The notes under the pieces were generated by a model. It saw nothing but the letters and a program-made list of their open reading frames with translations. It had not been told where the DNA came from and made no database searches. From NCBI GenBank assembly GCA_021292165.1, contig CM037880.1, positions 142,354,564 through 142,418,563 of the forward strand: 64,000 nt of DNA, in the 5' to 3' direction. This document shows, one piece after another, positions 32,349-43,161 of this stretch. A program made the translations under genes and the position numbers. The stretch comes from Shinisaurus crocodilurus (lineage: Eukaryota; Chordata; Lepidosauria; Squamata; Shinisauridae). Each line of letters starts with the position of its first letter. Within the stretch, counting starts at the first letter, position 1.

Positions 32349-33307
32349 TTGGTTATGCTTGAATTTAATAGGGATAAATGCCAAGTGCTGCACCTAGGAA
32401 AAAGAAACCAAATGCACAGTTACAGGACGGGGGACACTTGGCTTAACAATACTACAAGTGAGAAGGATCTTGGAAATGTTGTAGATCACAAGCTGAATAT
32501 GAGCCAGCAATGTGATATGGCTGCAAAAAAGGCAAATGCTATTTTGGGCTGCATTAATAGAAGTATAGCTTCCAAATCGTGGGAAGTACTAGTTCCCCTC
32601 TACTCAGCACTGGTTAGGCCTCATCTTGAGTACTGCATCCAGTTCTGGGCACCATACTTATAAGAAATATGAAGACAAACTGGAAAGGGTTCAGAGGAGG
32701 GCAACAAAGATGATAAGGGGACTGGAAACAAAGCCCTATGAGGAGAGACTGAAAGAACTGGGCATGTTTAGCCTTCAAAAGAGAAGACTGAGGGGAGATA
32801 TGATAGCACTCTTCCAGTACTTGAAGGGTTGTCACACAGAGGAGGGCCAGGATCTCTTCTCGATCATCCCAGTTTGCAGGACACGGAATAATGGGCTCAA
32901 GTTACAGGAACCCAGATTCATAGATTTCATAGATCATAGAGTTGGAAGGAGCCTACAAGGCTATCGAGTCCAACCCCCTCCTCAATGCAGGAAACTAGAG
33001 GAGGGGTCTCCCATTCAAGTAATAACCAGGCTTGACCCTGCTTAGCTTTCCATGCTCAGACAAGCTGAGCCAGCGTAAGCCATAGGCCTAAACATCAGGA
33101 AAAATTTCCTGACTGTTAGAGCAATAAGACAATGGAACCAACTATCTAGGGAGGTGGTGGGCTCTCCCACTCTGGAGGCATTCAAGGTGCAGCTGGACAG
33201 CCATCTGTCAGGGATGCTTTGACTTGGATTCCTGCATTGAGCACGGGGTTGGACTTGATGGCCTTATAGGCCCCTTCCAACTCTACTATTGTATGATTCT
33301 ATGAATT
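32349..33307 (+). mobile_element. CR1 LINE 3' part, split by a SINE
   Basis: The plus-strand frames encode [49 protein letters not shown], then after a frameshift [20 protein letters not shown] and [13 protein letters not shown]. After the SINE at 32919-33087 the sequence resumes with CATCAGGAAAAATTTCCTGA and reaches the CTATTGTATGATTCTATGAA 3' end. It corresponds closely to the copy at 0.36-2.7 kb but starts beyond RT motif C. Confidence 0.92.
32919..33087 (-). mobile_element. 5S-headed SINE with CR1-type tail, copy 3, inside CR1
   Basis: On the minus strand: GCCTATGGCTTACGCTGGCT, the 5S-like AAAGCTAAGCAGGGTCAAGC, box C-like GAATGGGAGACC, the CR1-like body and the GATCTATGAAATCTATGAAT tail. 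CR1 sequence interrupted at CCCAGATT resumes at CCTAAACATCAGG, and no target duplication is evident. Confidence 0.9.
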
Positions 33308-33447
33308 ACCGTCACATGAAGGCAGAAACTGTGTCTTGGAAATGTGGGTCAATCATTCATGTGTCAGCTACATGGGTAAACAGCACATCCTTGACATGAT
33401 CCAGCAGAGGTTTCAGCGCAATCATGGTTTTCCTGCATGGGAAAAAC

Positions 33448-33505
33448 AGGAACATACGAAGTGGCCTTAGATCAGACTATTTGTCTGTTTAGCTCAGTAT
33501 TTCCT
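33448..33505 (-). mobile_element. L2-tailed SINE, 3' fragment
   Basis: GGAACATACGAAGTGGCCTT, then ATCAGACTATTTGTCTG and TTTAGCTCAGTATTTCC, match the 3' part of the tRNA-headed SINEs at 37.7, 50.1 and 54.9 kb. Confidence 0.7.
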
Positions 33506-33904
33506 CGCTGGAAAGAGCAATCTATATTACTGGTAGCAAAGATACAATTGGCAAGATATCAGCAGGCGGTGGGGCCAGAGCACCTGTGGCGAGGTGCAGT
33601 TAATGCTTTGGAGGGCCGCTTGCAGCCCCTGTGTTTCAGGTTGTGCACTCTTGTCTCCTGGTGTAACCGAAGCAGTTCCCACTGACCTCCCTAGAAAAAA
33701 GGAAAGAAAATATGTGGAGTTTAAAATGCTGCATGTTTGTTTGGTGGGGGTGGCTGATAGAGCGAATCTGAGAAGAACCCTTCCCACCTGCGCAACCTTA
33801 GTGCATAGATTCAAGATTTGCAGAACTGCTGACATAGGATTGTAGTCACAGGATAAATATGTGCAGGAACACATTTTTAAAGCTGCTATAACGTACATAC
33901 TTTT
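33506..33904. other. Intergenic sequence, nothing recognised
   Basis: No repeat or coding family was recognised between two fragments of transposable elements. Confidence 0.45.
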
Positions 33905-33992
33905 TGTGGGATCCCGTGGGCAGCTGGTTGGCCACTGTGTGAACAGAATGCTGAGCTAGATGGACCCCAGCATGGCTCTTCTTATGTTCTTT
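33905..33992 (+). mobile_element. L2-like LINE 3' tail
   Basis: GTGGGATCCCGTGGGCAGCT ... ACAGAATGCTGAGCTAGATG ... CATGGCTCTTCTTATGTTCT matches the last ~90 bases of the LINE at 43.5-46.3 kb, with a short internal deletion. Confidence 0.85.
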
Positions 33993-34586
33993 TGATTATT
34001 ATAATCTCATTTGAGGAGTCTCTCCCTCCCCCTCCCTTACTTCTTCTCCTTTCATTTCTAGTCTGCAAATACTGAGAATTAAATTAAGTACACAAACTAG
34101 TCATAGACTTTGAATTCTGGAAATATTGCTTTGTCAGCATGAGTCTGATGCCCAGGAAATTGTGTCCTTCCTGATCAGAAACAAGAAGTCTGTCTCAGTG
34201 ACTAATGGGAGAGGTTGGTCATGGTCCTTTACCACTGACTTTCTGCACATGAGTCTTCCTTTTGAAGACCACATGGCAGGATGCATTCTGCATTCATGCA
34301 CGTTTCCCTTTAGAATATGGAAGGGACCCGTTTTTAAAAAGGGAAGTTTGGATCAGCCATGCTTATTTTAATCTACTTTCAAACATGCCATTTCCCCCTT
34401 AAAAGCATTGTATAGTACAATGCCTTTGTAAGGGGTGCAGAATGCACTCAGCCAAGGAAAGTCCCTGCTTGTGGTTTGGAAATTACACTTACCAGTTCAA
34501 AATGAGACATTGAGGCATCAATAGGTAAAATAAAAAGGAACCAGGCAGAAATGTTCTGCAGTAGAATTCACTTGCCAAAAGAAAAA
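33993..34586. other. Intergenic sequence, nothing recognised
   Basis: No feature was recognised. Confidence 0.45.

Positions 34587-34632
<46 letters not shown>
34587..34632. repeat. (ATC)n microsatellite
   Basis: Fifteen uninterrupted ATC units. Confidence 0.95.
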
Positions 34633-34634
<2 letters not shown>

Positions 34635-34721
34635 GGCTAATGCATGAATCCTAACACAATATGGTCCACAGAGGGAATACAAGTTTGTTTTTGAATATAT
34701 GCCTTGCTTAACAGCCTAAGT

Positions 34722-34854
34722 CAGCTTTCTCCAACCTGGTGTCCTCCAGATGTGTTGGACTGCAATTCCCATCATTCCCAGACAGCATGTCCACCATGCT
34801 GGCTAGGAAATGATGGAAGTTGCAGTCCAGTATATCTGGACTTGGGGAAGGCCG
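34722..34854. mobile_element. hAT foldback
   Basis: CAGCTTTCTCCAACCTGGTG ... TCCAGATGTGTTGGACTGCA and the inverted GTTGCAGTCCAGTATATCTG ... GGGGAAGGCCG. The flanking octamers GCCTAAGT and GGCTGAGC agree at only five positions, so the duplication has decayed or the right border is a few bases off. Confidence 0.8.
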
Positions 34855-34861
34855 GGCTGAG

Positions 34862-35410
34862 CCATCCAAGTAGCTTTACAATTAAAAGTCTGCAAGTACA
34901 ACATTCTCAACCAGCAGAAAAACTCTCTTTTTCCAAGACTAAACTTACAAGTAGATTAAAAATTAGTGGTGCCTGTGAAGAAGCTATGTGCAGTCAGAGA
35001 GTTGCAGCCCAGAATGCTCTGTGATATCACAAAGGGTCCTCAGGTGCCCTTTGGATGGCAACATGCATCTTGCTTGGGGCAGCAAAATGTCCCCTTGAAG
35101 ATGGCAAGGTCAACAAACAAACAAATAAACAAACAAACAGGCAAGGATCTCTTGTGCAAACTGTGGGCCAAATAAAATGCTCATTTCACATTCATGGCTG
35201 GAAATGTTTAAGGTGAATTCACAGTAACATCTTTTTAGTACAACAAACATATATGATGCAAATTAAGTATAGTACATCCCCCCTCTCTAAGTTTTGTTGC
35301 AGAGGTCTAACGGTCTTGCTCTGTTGGGAAAGATGCTCTTAGTAGGGCTGGTAGTGGTACCTGAGGTGAGAGAAAAATAGGAAGTGGGATGGTTGGACTG
35401 CTCCACCTGA
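34862..35410. other. Intergenic sequence with a short CAAA-rich tract
   Basis: A (CAAA)n-like tract is at 35113-35140. Nothing else is recognised. Confidence 0.45.
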
Positions 35411-35423
35411 AAAGTGGGATAGC

Positions 35424-36721
35424 AAGATATCCTAGAATTCTCACATGGTGAACATAAAATGAAATCTAGAGAAGATTTGATAACGGAAGGCTATACATGA
35501 CAATGGTTTGTTTATCTACAAATGACAGAAAGGTTTAAAGTAGATAAAAGACTTTATGATTTTGAACAAGATAAGTCTGAATTTGAAAGGAATTATGTAC
35601 AAATGATGAATATGTTCTTGCCAAAATGTATAAACTTGTATGGAAGTCTGAGACAGAAGATGAACAAGTGAAAGAATGTATGATAAAATGGGCTCAAAAT
35701 TTTGGATATAATATCTATATGAAACAGTGGGTTAAAAGGTCTGAAATTTACATTATGTTCTAGTCTCAAGGAAAACTTTTATAAAATGATGTATTGCTGG
35801 TATATGTCTCCAGAGAAATTGTCCAAAATCTATACGGGCACTCTGAGTACGTGTTGGAAATGTCAACAACAAGAAGGAACTTTCTACCATATGTGGTGGA
35901 CTTGTAAGAAAGCTAACAAATTCTGCATACAAATCCACTTAATAATTCAGAAAATCCTACGGATTGATTTACAATTGAAACCAGAGTTATTCCTCTTGGG
36001 AATGATGGACGATCAGCTTGAAAGAACCCATGGAACTTTACTTTTATATATGATAACGGCAGCAAGATTACTTTATGCGCAAAGATGGAAATGTTCAACT
36101 ATACCGTCAGTACAAGAATGGATGGTGAAGATGCTGGAGTTGGCGGAGATGGCTAAACTTATGTCTGTAATTAGAGAAAAGTCAACATCTGGGTTTATGG
36201 TTGAGTAGAAACCTTTAATAGACTTTTTGCAGAGTCTAGAAAATAATTATTGGCTTATCTGTGGGTTTGATTAGTAAGAACAAAAATTTGGATTAATGGG
36301 AAGAAGTCTGATTTTTTTGTGTAATTAGCCAGTGTGGCGTAGTGGTGAGAGTGTTGGACTAGGACTCGGGAGATCCAGGTTCTGGTCCCCGCTTGGCCAT
36401 GAAACTCACTGGGTGACTTTGGGCCAGTCACTGACTCTCAGCCTAACCTACCTCACAGGGTTGTTGTGAGGATAAAATGGAGAGGAGGAGGAGGATTATG
36501 AAAGCTGCCTTGGGTTCCTTGCAGGAAAAAAGGTGAGGTATAAATATAATAAAGAAATAAAAGTGTGTGTGATTTTCTTTTTCTTCTTCTTTTTGCTTAA
36601 GTTTTGTTGTGGAGAAAATCGGAAGCCCATTTATGTTTTGTTTGTTATTGTATGTATTTGTTGTGTTTGTTCTTTGTTTTTGGTGTGCTTTTTTCTGTTT
36701 ATAATAAAAAATATTTTTAAA
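35424..36721 (+). mobile_element. L1 LINE 3' end with 13-bp TSD
   Basis: The duplication AAAGTGGGATAGC is at 35411-35423 and 36722-36734. The frame at 35786-36208 encodes the end of L1 ORF2: KMMYCWYMSPEKLSKIYTG, then CWKCQQQEGTFYHMWWTC, which is the cysteine/histidine knuckle at the L1 C-terminus, ending in a natural stop after STSGFMVE. Upstream frames are broken. A GT-rich 3' UTR and A-rich tail follow. It is 5'-truncated by ordinary target-primed reverse transcription and contains a Sauria SINE at 36328-36561. Confidence 0.93.
36328..36561 (+). mobile_element. Sauria-type SINE, full length, in the L1 3' UTR
   Basis: GCCAGTGTGGCGTAGTGGTG (tRNA-like A box), GATCCAGGTTCTGGTCCCCG (B box), ACCTCACAGGGTTGTTGTGA, GGAGAGGAGGAGGATTATGA, CTGCCTTGGGTTCCTTGCAG and the TATAAATATAATAAAGAAAT tail. 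The same architecture appears on the minus strand at 23946-24165. Confidence 0.95.
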
Positions 36722-36734
36722 AAAGTGGGATAGC

Positions 36735-37742
36735 TATAAATACCCCCTTAAGGAAGTAGGGTCGAACGCCATCCCATCCAAGCATTGGGTGGCAAACACA
36801 TAAGAAGAGTCTCTTGCTTAGCTTGTGAAGCACTAAAGAGCAAATTGATTCAAGCACCTCTCTGTGGGAAGAAATGTTCCTGTTAGAATACATCTGTCCG
36901 TGGAGACAAACACTGAATGTTTATTCCACATTTGATGTGTGTGTGGAAAAATAGAACCTAATGCTCAGTAGGCATTTAGTAAATAATTCACAACTTCCTT
37001 GGGGTTACAAAGAATGGCCAGAGAGGCAAGCAGTTGAATCTAGAAATCGAGGAATAGCAGATTCCCAGTTCATGGATCATGAACTATTTAGCAGGGTCAC
37101 TAGGCTACTGGCATTGTACCACAATGAGCTAAGCTAGGATGGACCACATTGTCCCCGGAGCCCACTGGTGACTGCATTCCTGCAACATAGTCCCTTTTTG
37201 ACACTACCCAGCCGCCAAATTCTGGCAGCAAACTACTGCTTTATCCATTTAAAAGGGGGCTATTTTGCAGGGTTTTTTTTGCTGCAGCCGCTAATCTGGC
37301 ATTTTTAGCAGCAGTGGTGGCAGTGGGACGCTGCCAAAAAGGCCAGGGGGTCGCACGTGGAGCTAAGCACTGGTGGCTGGTGACTTCTATACAGTTGGTT
37401 GGTCCCCTTAATACAATGTCTAAAAGCCACTGCATTAGTGGAGGGATGGGACATTTTGACATGCTATTTTAGAAAAATAATAGTAATGACTATCTGTGTT
37501 TATAGATAGTCATTATGTTTGTGATAAAGCAATGAGCAAGAGCAAAGACTAATTCACACAGCAAGTGTTGGCTCCCTGCATTCTGGATTGTTGTTTGCAC
37601 TGGGATGCCAAAATCTCAATCCTGCACATGACTGGCTGGCCGTAGGCAAGGTACTGACACATGCAGCAATTTCCAGCCATTGTCACAAGTCTGATGACAG
37701 TGTGAATCAATTCCACCTATGTCGCAGTTGGTCAGCAGCAGA
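36735..37742. other. Intergenic sequence, nothing recognised
   Basis: A perfect local inverted repeat (ATAATGACTATCT and AGATAGTCATTAT) is at 37481-37517. No coding similarity was seen. Confidence 0.5.
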
Positions 37743-37946
37743 ACATATATGAGCACATGACATGGCCTTATGAGACAAGCTTCTGGTGCACTTAGCTCTA
37801 TATTGTCTACACCAACTGGCAGTGTTTCTCTGGGGTCTCTGACAGGAGTCTTTCCCAGCCCTATCTGGAGATACCAGGGATTGAACCTGGGAGGACCTTC
37901 TGCATGTAAAAATTGTGCTCTGCCATTGAGCTACGGCCACTTCCCA
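37743..37946 (-). mobile_element. tRNA-headed SINE with L2-type tail, copy 1
   Basis: On the minus strand: GTGGCCGTAGCTCAATGGCA (A box), GTCCTCCCAGGTTCAATCCC (B box), GGTATCTCCAGATAGGGCTG, and downstream the ACTGCCAGTTGGTGTAGACA and TAAGGCCATGTCATGTGCTC tail. This matches the SINE type that in Anolis is paired with L2. The tRNA-like part is not a functional tRNA gene. Confidence 0.85.
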
Positions 37947-39153
37947 GAACAAAATGGTGGCTGATTTTTAAAAAGATGGATTCTGTTGTACATGCCAAGA
38001 AAGGTGATGATAGGTAAGTGATAGAAAAATGCCCTTTGCAGTGATAGCAATTCAAATATCTTCCTGTCTTAATTCACCCAGGGTGCAATTCTTCTGTTTT
38101 CACACTATAGCTTGAGCTACTACTTCAGTTCAGCTTGAGAGAGCTGTGAGCACATACGTAGGACGAGTCCTGTCCCCACACCCCACCTCTGTTTGTTTTC
38201 TCTCATCCTTGCTGCACACAATTTCCACTGAAAGGATTTGCTGAAGCTTGCAGCTCGCCAGTGCTTGAAACTTAGGGAAACATTCCATAAACTGTTTGAT
38301 AAGCTCAATAGGCCCCTGAGTTATTGTTAGTAAAATGAGTCAGTTGTATGCGCTCGAGAAAATTATATGCAGCACACTAGTACAAAGACAATTTATTTGC
38401 AGGTTTATGTTCTTATTAATAAAACTTATTATTGTCTATAAAAATGAGTGTTCTTTCCACTCGCCCCTCTCTTCTCCCTCTTTAAAAACACGGTGTGCAG
38501 CCAATTGAAGAGCTTGGCAACACCATTATAAGGCATCCCCAGACAACATATACTATTAACAGCTAGGTCACCATAAATGTCGTGAGTAGAGCTATCAGGA
38601 ACCTGCTCTTGTATTTCCTTTGTACTTTAGGTATTGATCAGCCCAATATTTTCCACATTACATATAATCAGTCTTAAAAGACTGCCCAGGGGAGACATTT
38701 CATTCAGTATTCAGAGCATGCCAAGCCACCATCTTAAGGGGGAAACACACACACACACACACACACGAAAATAAATGGTGTGTGTGTGTAGTTGTTCTTG
38801 ATGGAGGCTTGGGCCTAATTAAGAAGGTCTAAGGGCCAAACTAATGGTAACAGGGGAGATCCATGGCTGAATCTCTCCACACAATTATCTTCTCATAAAA
38901 GGAGTGCATACATAGGCCGTCCCCCGATTTGGACTGGGGCCATGGAATGGGGGTGGGGGGAGGATCTAAATGTTTCCTCCCACGCCACAGCCCCAATCCA
39001 CATTGCACCTTCTCCCGAAACAACTATTAGCTGCAGAGGGGAAAACATACAGACACATTTCCCCCCCTATTTCTGTACATTCCTAGAAAAACCTTATTTG
39101 CTTTTGAAATCACAGAAAGGTTTCTTCTTTTGTACAAAAGCAGCCAAGTCATA
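37947..39153. other. Intergenic sequence with a CA microsatellite
   Basis: (AC)n at 38744-38766 is followed closely by a GTGTGTGTGT run at 38778-38790, so the two could pair as a hairpin. Nothing else is recognised. Confidence 0.5.
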
Positions 39154-39386
39154 GGGTGCTTTCAGATGAGGCTTTTATTGTGAAATCGCCCTGCCTCATC
39201 CACAGGCTTTTATAGGAGGGCCCAGACAATGATGTCTTCCATTTGTAGCCCTCCCGTTTTTTCCCCACTGCTTTTCAAATCTTTTTTCTTACCAGAAAAA
39301 AAATAATAATTAAAGAAGAAAAGGCAGAATGGCTGCCCCATGCCTTTTGATGGGTAGGGCTTGGAGCCCTCTGTCTGGAAGCACTC
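39154..39386. mobile_element. MITE with GGGTGCTTTCAGATGAG ends, copy 1
   Basis: GGGTGCTTTCAGATGAGGCT and CTGTCTGGAAGCACTC are imperfect inverted ends, with inner complementary stretches (CCATGCCTTTTGATGGG region). Related copies are at 40072-40281 and 46665-46833. A trinucleotide duplication (ATA/TTA) is possible but weak. Confidence 0.65.
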
Positions 39387-39899
39387 TTAGAGGTAAGGCC
39401 ACAAAATATTTTGCTATATTATAAAACCACCAAAGTACGATTTCCCATTATTTTGGCATGGAGCAAGAAATTTTCACTCCGTGGTGCCACATCCTGATGC
39501 TCTCCTGGGTATGTTTAGTAACATTAACTCTGGCTGAGACTTGGAACTATTTTTAGAAGCTTTAAATGCATCCAGGGGAAAGAGCATTTTCCTTTTATTC
39601 ATACAAACAGCATCTCTATGTATTAAAAAGTGAAATATGGCTTCTCCTTTTACATCAGATGGCTTTTGCAACACAACTCTACTTATAGAAAAGTCTGTGG
39701 GGATACATGAGGCCTTCTAATAAATGAGGATTCATATGATACTTTAGAAACTTTGTAAGGGCTGTATTTCTGGATGTTCAATTTCTGGATGTTCAACACA
39801 GTGAAGTGGAAGATGCTTCTGTGTAAATCCGTATTTTGGGGCTCAAACCTGTCAACAACACGTATAGCCTGGCTGCTGGCAGTGCTGCTAAACCAATTA

Positions 39900-40025
39900 G
39901 TTGGATCCAGACTTAGCCATGCTTACAGTAGACCCATTCAAATCAATGGGACTAAAGTTAGTCATTACTTAATTCATCTCATGATTTCAGTGGATCTACT
40001 CTAAGCATGACTGAATCTAGATCTA
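39900..40025. mobile_element. Palindromic MITE with GTTGGATCCAGAC ends, copy 2
   Basis: GTTGGATCCAGACTTAGCCA ... ACCCATTCAAATCAATGGGA ... AAGCATGACTGAATCTAGAT, the second copy of the family at 9365-9491. Confidence 0.75.
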
Positions 40026-40071
40026 ATACAATGTTTTTGGATTTTAGACCATTTTGTTCCATTGAGTCACT

Positions 40072-40281
40072 GGCTACTTCCAGATGGATAGCTCCTAGTG
40101 CTACCAATCAGAAAACATTGTGCATCTATTCCATCTTTTTGTTCCTAATGGATTTTTTTGCGGTAATTAAAAAGACAGAAGAAGTGGTGGGAAAGCATGG
40201 GAGAGTTACCAATGGAACCCCCCTACAATCCCATGAATGAGGCAGGGCGATTGCATAATAAAAGGCTCATCTGGAAGCACC
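40072..40281. mobile_element. MITE with GCTACTTCCAGATG ends, copy 2
   Basis: The left end GGCTACTTCCAGATGGATAG and right end CTCATCTGGAAGCACC are inverted. It shares the CTAGTGCTACCAATCAG and TGGGAAAGCATGGGAG blocks with 46665-46833 in opposite orientation. Confidence 0.65.
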
Positions 40282-40344
40282 TGCTGTTTGTGTGCAATAT
40301 TAGTGTGCCAGTAGTTTATCCTCCAAGGCCACATTATGCCCAGG

Positions 40345-40534
40345 AGGGGAAGAGGCTGTAGTAGTGGAGCTCATGCTTTGCATGTAGAAGGTCTCAGGTT
40401 CAATCCCTGTCATCTCCACAAAGATCTGGGAAAGACCTCTGTGTGAAGCCCTGAAGAGCAGCTGTCAGTCTGTATGGACAACACTGAGCTAGATGAACCA
40501 ATGGTCTGACTTCTTATAAGGCAGCTTCTTATGT
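40345..40534 (+). mobile_element. tRNA-headed SINE with L2-type tail, copy 2
   Basis: Diverged A box (AGGCTGTAGTAGTGGAGCTC), CATGCTTTGCATGTAGAAGG, B box GGTTCAATCCCTG, then GAGCTAGATGAACCAATGGT and a TTCTTATAAGG ... CTTCTTATGT end. Confidence 0.88.
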
Positions 40535-40780
40535 CACCAATCATTGGCATTCTAATACTTCATGTGAATGGACTATTGCTTGAAGTAAGCACATTAAACA
40601 CAATGGCAGGCACACTACACATGGACATGAGTAGGTGCTTTCTACACAGTCTTGTCACCAATTACTTTCCACCCATTAATATATGTGACTTACATGTGAA
40701 GTATTGTGTGTGTGAAGTATCTTTAAAAAAGAAAAGAAAAAAGGAACAATTTGCATGAGAGGCTTCTGTTGGGCAGAAGC

Positions 40781-40947
40781 TCATAGATTTCATAGATCAT
40801 AGAGTTGGAAGGGGCCTACAATGCTATCAAGTCCAACCCCCTGCTCAATGCAGGAAACTAGAGGAGGGGTCTCCCATCCAAGTAACAACCAGGCTTGACC
40901 CTGCTTAGCTTTCCACGCTCAGACAAGCTGAGCCAGCGTAAACCACA
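40781..40947 (-). mobile_element. 5S-headed SINE with CR1-type tail, copy 4
   Basis: The minus strand has the 5S-like head (GCTGGCTCAGCTTGTCTGAG, AAAGCTAAGCAGGGTCAAGC, GGATGGGAGACC), the CR1-like body and the GATCTATGAAATCTATGAGC tail. It lies about 260 bp from copy 5 in the opposite orientation. Confidence 0.9.
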
Positions 40948-41210
40948 CTTGCTCCTGAGCCCAATTCCTGTAGTTAATCTGCCTCTGGACGTTAGAGAAC
41001 AAAATCCCATTAATCTTTATTGTATAACAGAAATATTACCTTACAGTATGTCGTAAAGATCCAAACAGATCCACAAGGATACTATAATCAATATCCTATC
41101 TAAATTGTCTGTAAAACCATCATGTTAGTTGCACTTGTCACTTCTAGGGTATATCAACTCTTTGCTCAAAATTTGCAAATTAATTTTGACTTCACTGACA
41201 TCAAGAAAAA
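40948..41210. other. Spacer between inverted 5S-headed SINEs
   Basis: No feature was recognised; this is the loop of a possible hairpin formed by the two SINEs. Confidence 0.5.
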
Positions 41211-41347
41211 ACCTGTGGCTTACGCTGGCTCAGCTTGTCTGAGCGTGGAAAGCTAAGCAGGGTCATGCCTGGTTATTACTTGGATGGGAGACCCCTCCTC
41301 TAGTTTCCTGCATTGAGAAGGGGGTATGATCTATGAAATCTATGAAA
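41211..41347 (+). mobile_element. 5S-headed SINE with CR1-type tail, copy 5
   Basis: CCTGTGGCTTACGCTGGCTC, AGCTTGTCTGAGCGTGGAAA, GGATGGGAGACCCCTCCTCT, then an internal deletion in the CR1-like body (from GAAGGGGGT straight to ATGATCTATGAAATC). Confidence 0.9.
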
Positions 41348-42210
41348 GCAAGCCTATTTTAAGAGTCACATGTTCAACAGTATTTCTAATCACAGAGATA
41401 CATTTAAATGTTGCAGACCAGCTGACCATTTTAGCCAGAGGTGTATGTTTAATCATGGGGAAATTGCTTATGCTTACTTATATAGCAAAATCATATGGAT
41501 TAGGAAAAAGAAAAAGGAGTCTAAGAACCGCAGTTGAATGCTTTCCTGTAAGTTGTGTGTATTTCTAATCAGTATCAAACATCTGCACTGGCATGAGATA
41601 ACCACTAGGGGCCCTGCTAGTACCTTAGCATAAACGTCTTCTTGTCTTGAAGCGCCATCAACACAGTTAAAACATATTTCAAAATGAAGAAATGCTCATT
41701 TACCTATTTCATACTCTTCCTTTGGTGCAACTAAGAATAATTGTTCCTCCAGCATGTACATTGGCGTCTCCACTACAGCAGCAATGTAGCAGCAATTTTT
41801 CTTGCCTTATCACGGAAATGACAACATTCATGCAAAATTTGACACTCAGGACTCCAAATTTTAACTCGCTTTATATCTGATTCGGTTCACGTGGAAAGAG
41901 GAGGTGACGTGTAGCACAAGTATTCTTCCACCACCACCACCCCTTTTTAAAGCATTACTGTACGTGCGCAGTCCACATAGGTAGTATGGGGGAGATTTCT
42001 GCTGGGTAACTGCTGTGGGAACACCGTGGGCTTTATGAGAAACCTATCTAGTGCCATTCTCCTTTACCAGTAAGAAAAGGCAGACCTCTAATGGATATGC
42101 ATGGCCAGGCAAAAAAAGATATAGTGGGCCTATCCTGAATCATAATTTGGAGCCTCACCCATTAAATAACCTAAGTTCATTTTGCTGAGCTAAATAACTC
42201 AGCAAATAAC
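41348..42210. other. Intergenic sequence, nothing recognised
   Basis: No repeat family or coding similarity was recognised. Confidence 0.45.
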
Positions 42211-43161
42211 CCCCACTCGCAAATAACCATTAGCCAAACAAAATGAACCAAAATAGAGTTGTGCAAGTGGCATCTCAGCTAATTTTCCATGCCAGTTGGG
42301 TTGGGGGTGTTGATTACTGCCCATACCAAAGGTGGGGGCCTCACAAGACAGGCAGGGGTGCTCCTTGTATCTGTGGTTGCGAGTGTATGGGTGAGATAAA
42401 GAGGAGTCAGACACAGAGTATATGGTTTCAAATCAGGGCCACATTTATTGAACTGAAGATCTGTGAAGGGCGAAGGGCGGTACTAACCTAGCCCGGCCAT
42501 TGGCCGGGAAAAACCCAATATTTTGGCGAATACATCCTAATCGCACCGGAGGCGGGTTGGTCCGCCCCCGGCCAGTTGCCCTCCATGTGGAGCTGGAGGG
42601 CCTTACCATCGTCACCTTACTTTGACACCTCCAGGCACCCAATGTAGGCAAGAAAGGCAAAACCCCAAAGACGTCCCAATCTCCCTCCTGCCAAGCCTCA
42701 GGGCATTAGCAAGGGCAGCCTTGGGTAAACGTCAGTCATCTTGAAAGGTGCCACTGGATGATCACCATAACCCTAAGCCATACTGCCTAATCCCGCACTT
42801 CCCGCCAATGTGACCAATTTAACTATGATCCCCCTGGTGGGATCGAGATCGAATTCAAAAATTTCCCTACCCTGATTCACAGTGTAGAGTAGGCGAAACC
42901 CGCCCATTGCCCCGGCCAATTGAGACAATGAGCCAAAATTCCTACTCGGCCCCTGTTAATGGGCGACCAGAGGAGCCTACACTGCTAACAGGGCGGGATG
43001 GGAGGGAGCCGGAAAACAGCAGCAAAAGAGACCGTGGGCGGGAACCCAGGTGCCTAAATAAGCCCTTTCCTGTGTCCCCGCCCTAGTTGAGCCATTGGCT
43101 CAGTATCTGTGACCAACCTGACCTGTTACCTGACTCCTCTCTCCTCCCCCACTCGCAAATC
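42211..43161. mobile_element. Unclassified element-like block with repeated CACTCGCAAAT
   Basis: CCCCACTCGCAAAT is a perfect 14-bp direct repeat at 42211-42224 and 43148-43161. The inverted form (GGTTGCGAGTGTATGGG, with GAGGAGTCAG) is at 42379-42416 and pairs with CTGACTCCTCT ... CCACTCGC at 43131-43156. CATTTATTGAACTG near 42443 would be a poly(A) signal on the minus strand, and a TATA-like element (CTTATTTAGG, minus) lies near 43055. The interior is GC-richer than its surroundings and has no recognisable protein. An LTR in minus orientation and a DNA element with inverted ends are both possible. Confidence 0.4.

Noticed and set aside
37840..37946. tRNA-like sequence with A and B boxes (also at 40360, 50070, 55090 and 56630)
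   Set aside because: These are heads of SINEs with L2-type tails; the segments do not fold into an intact cloverleaf with a proper acceptor stem.
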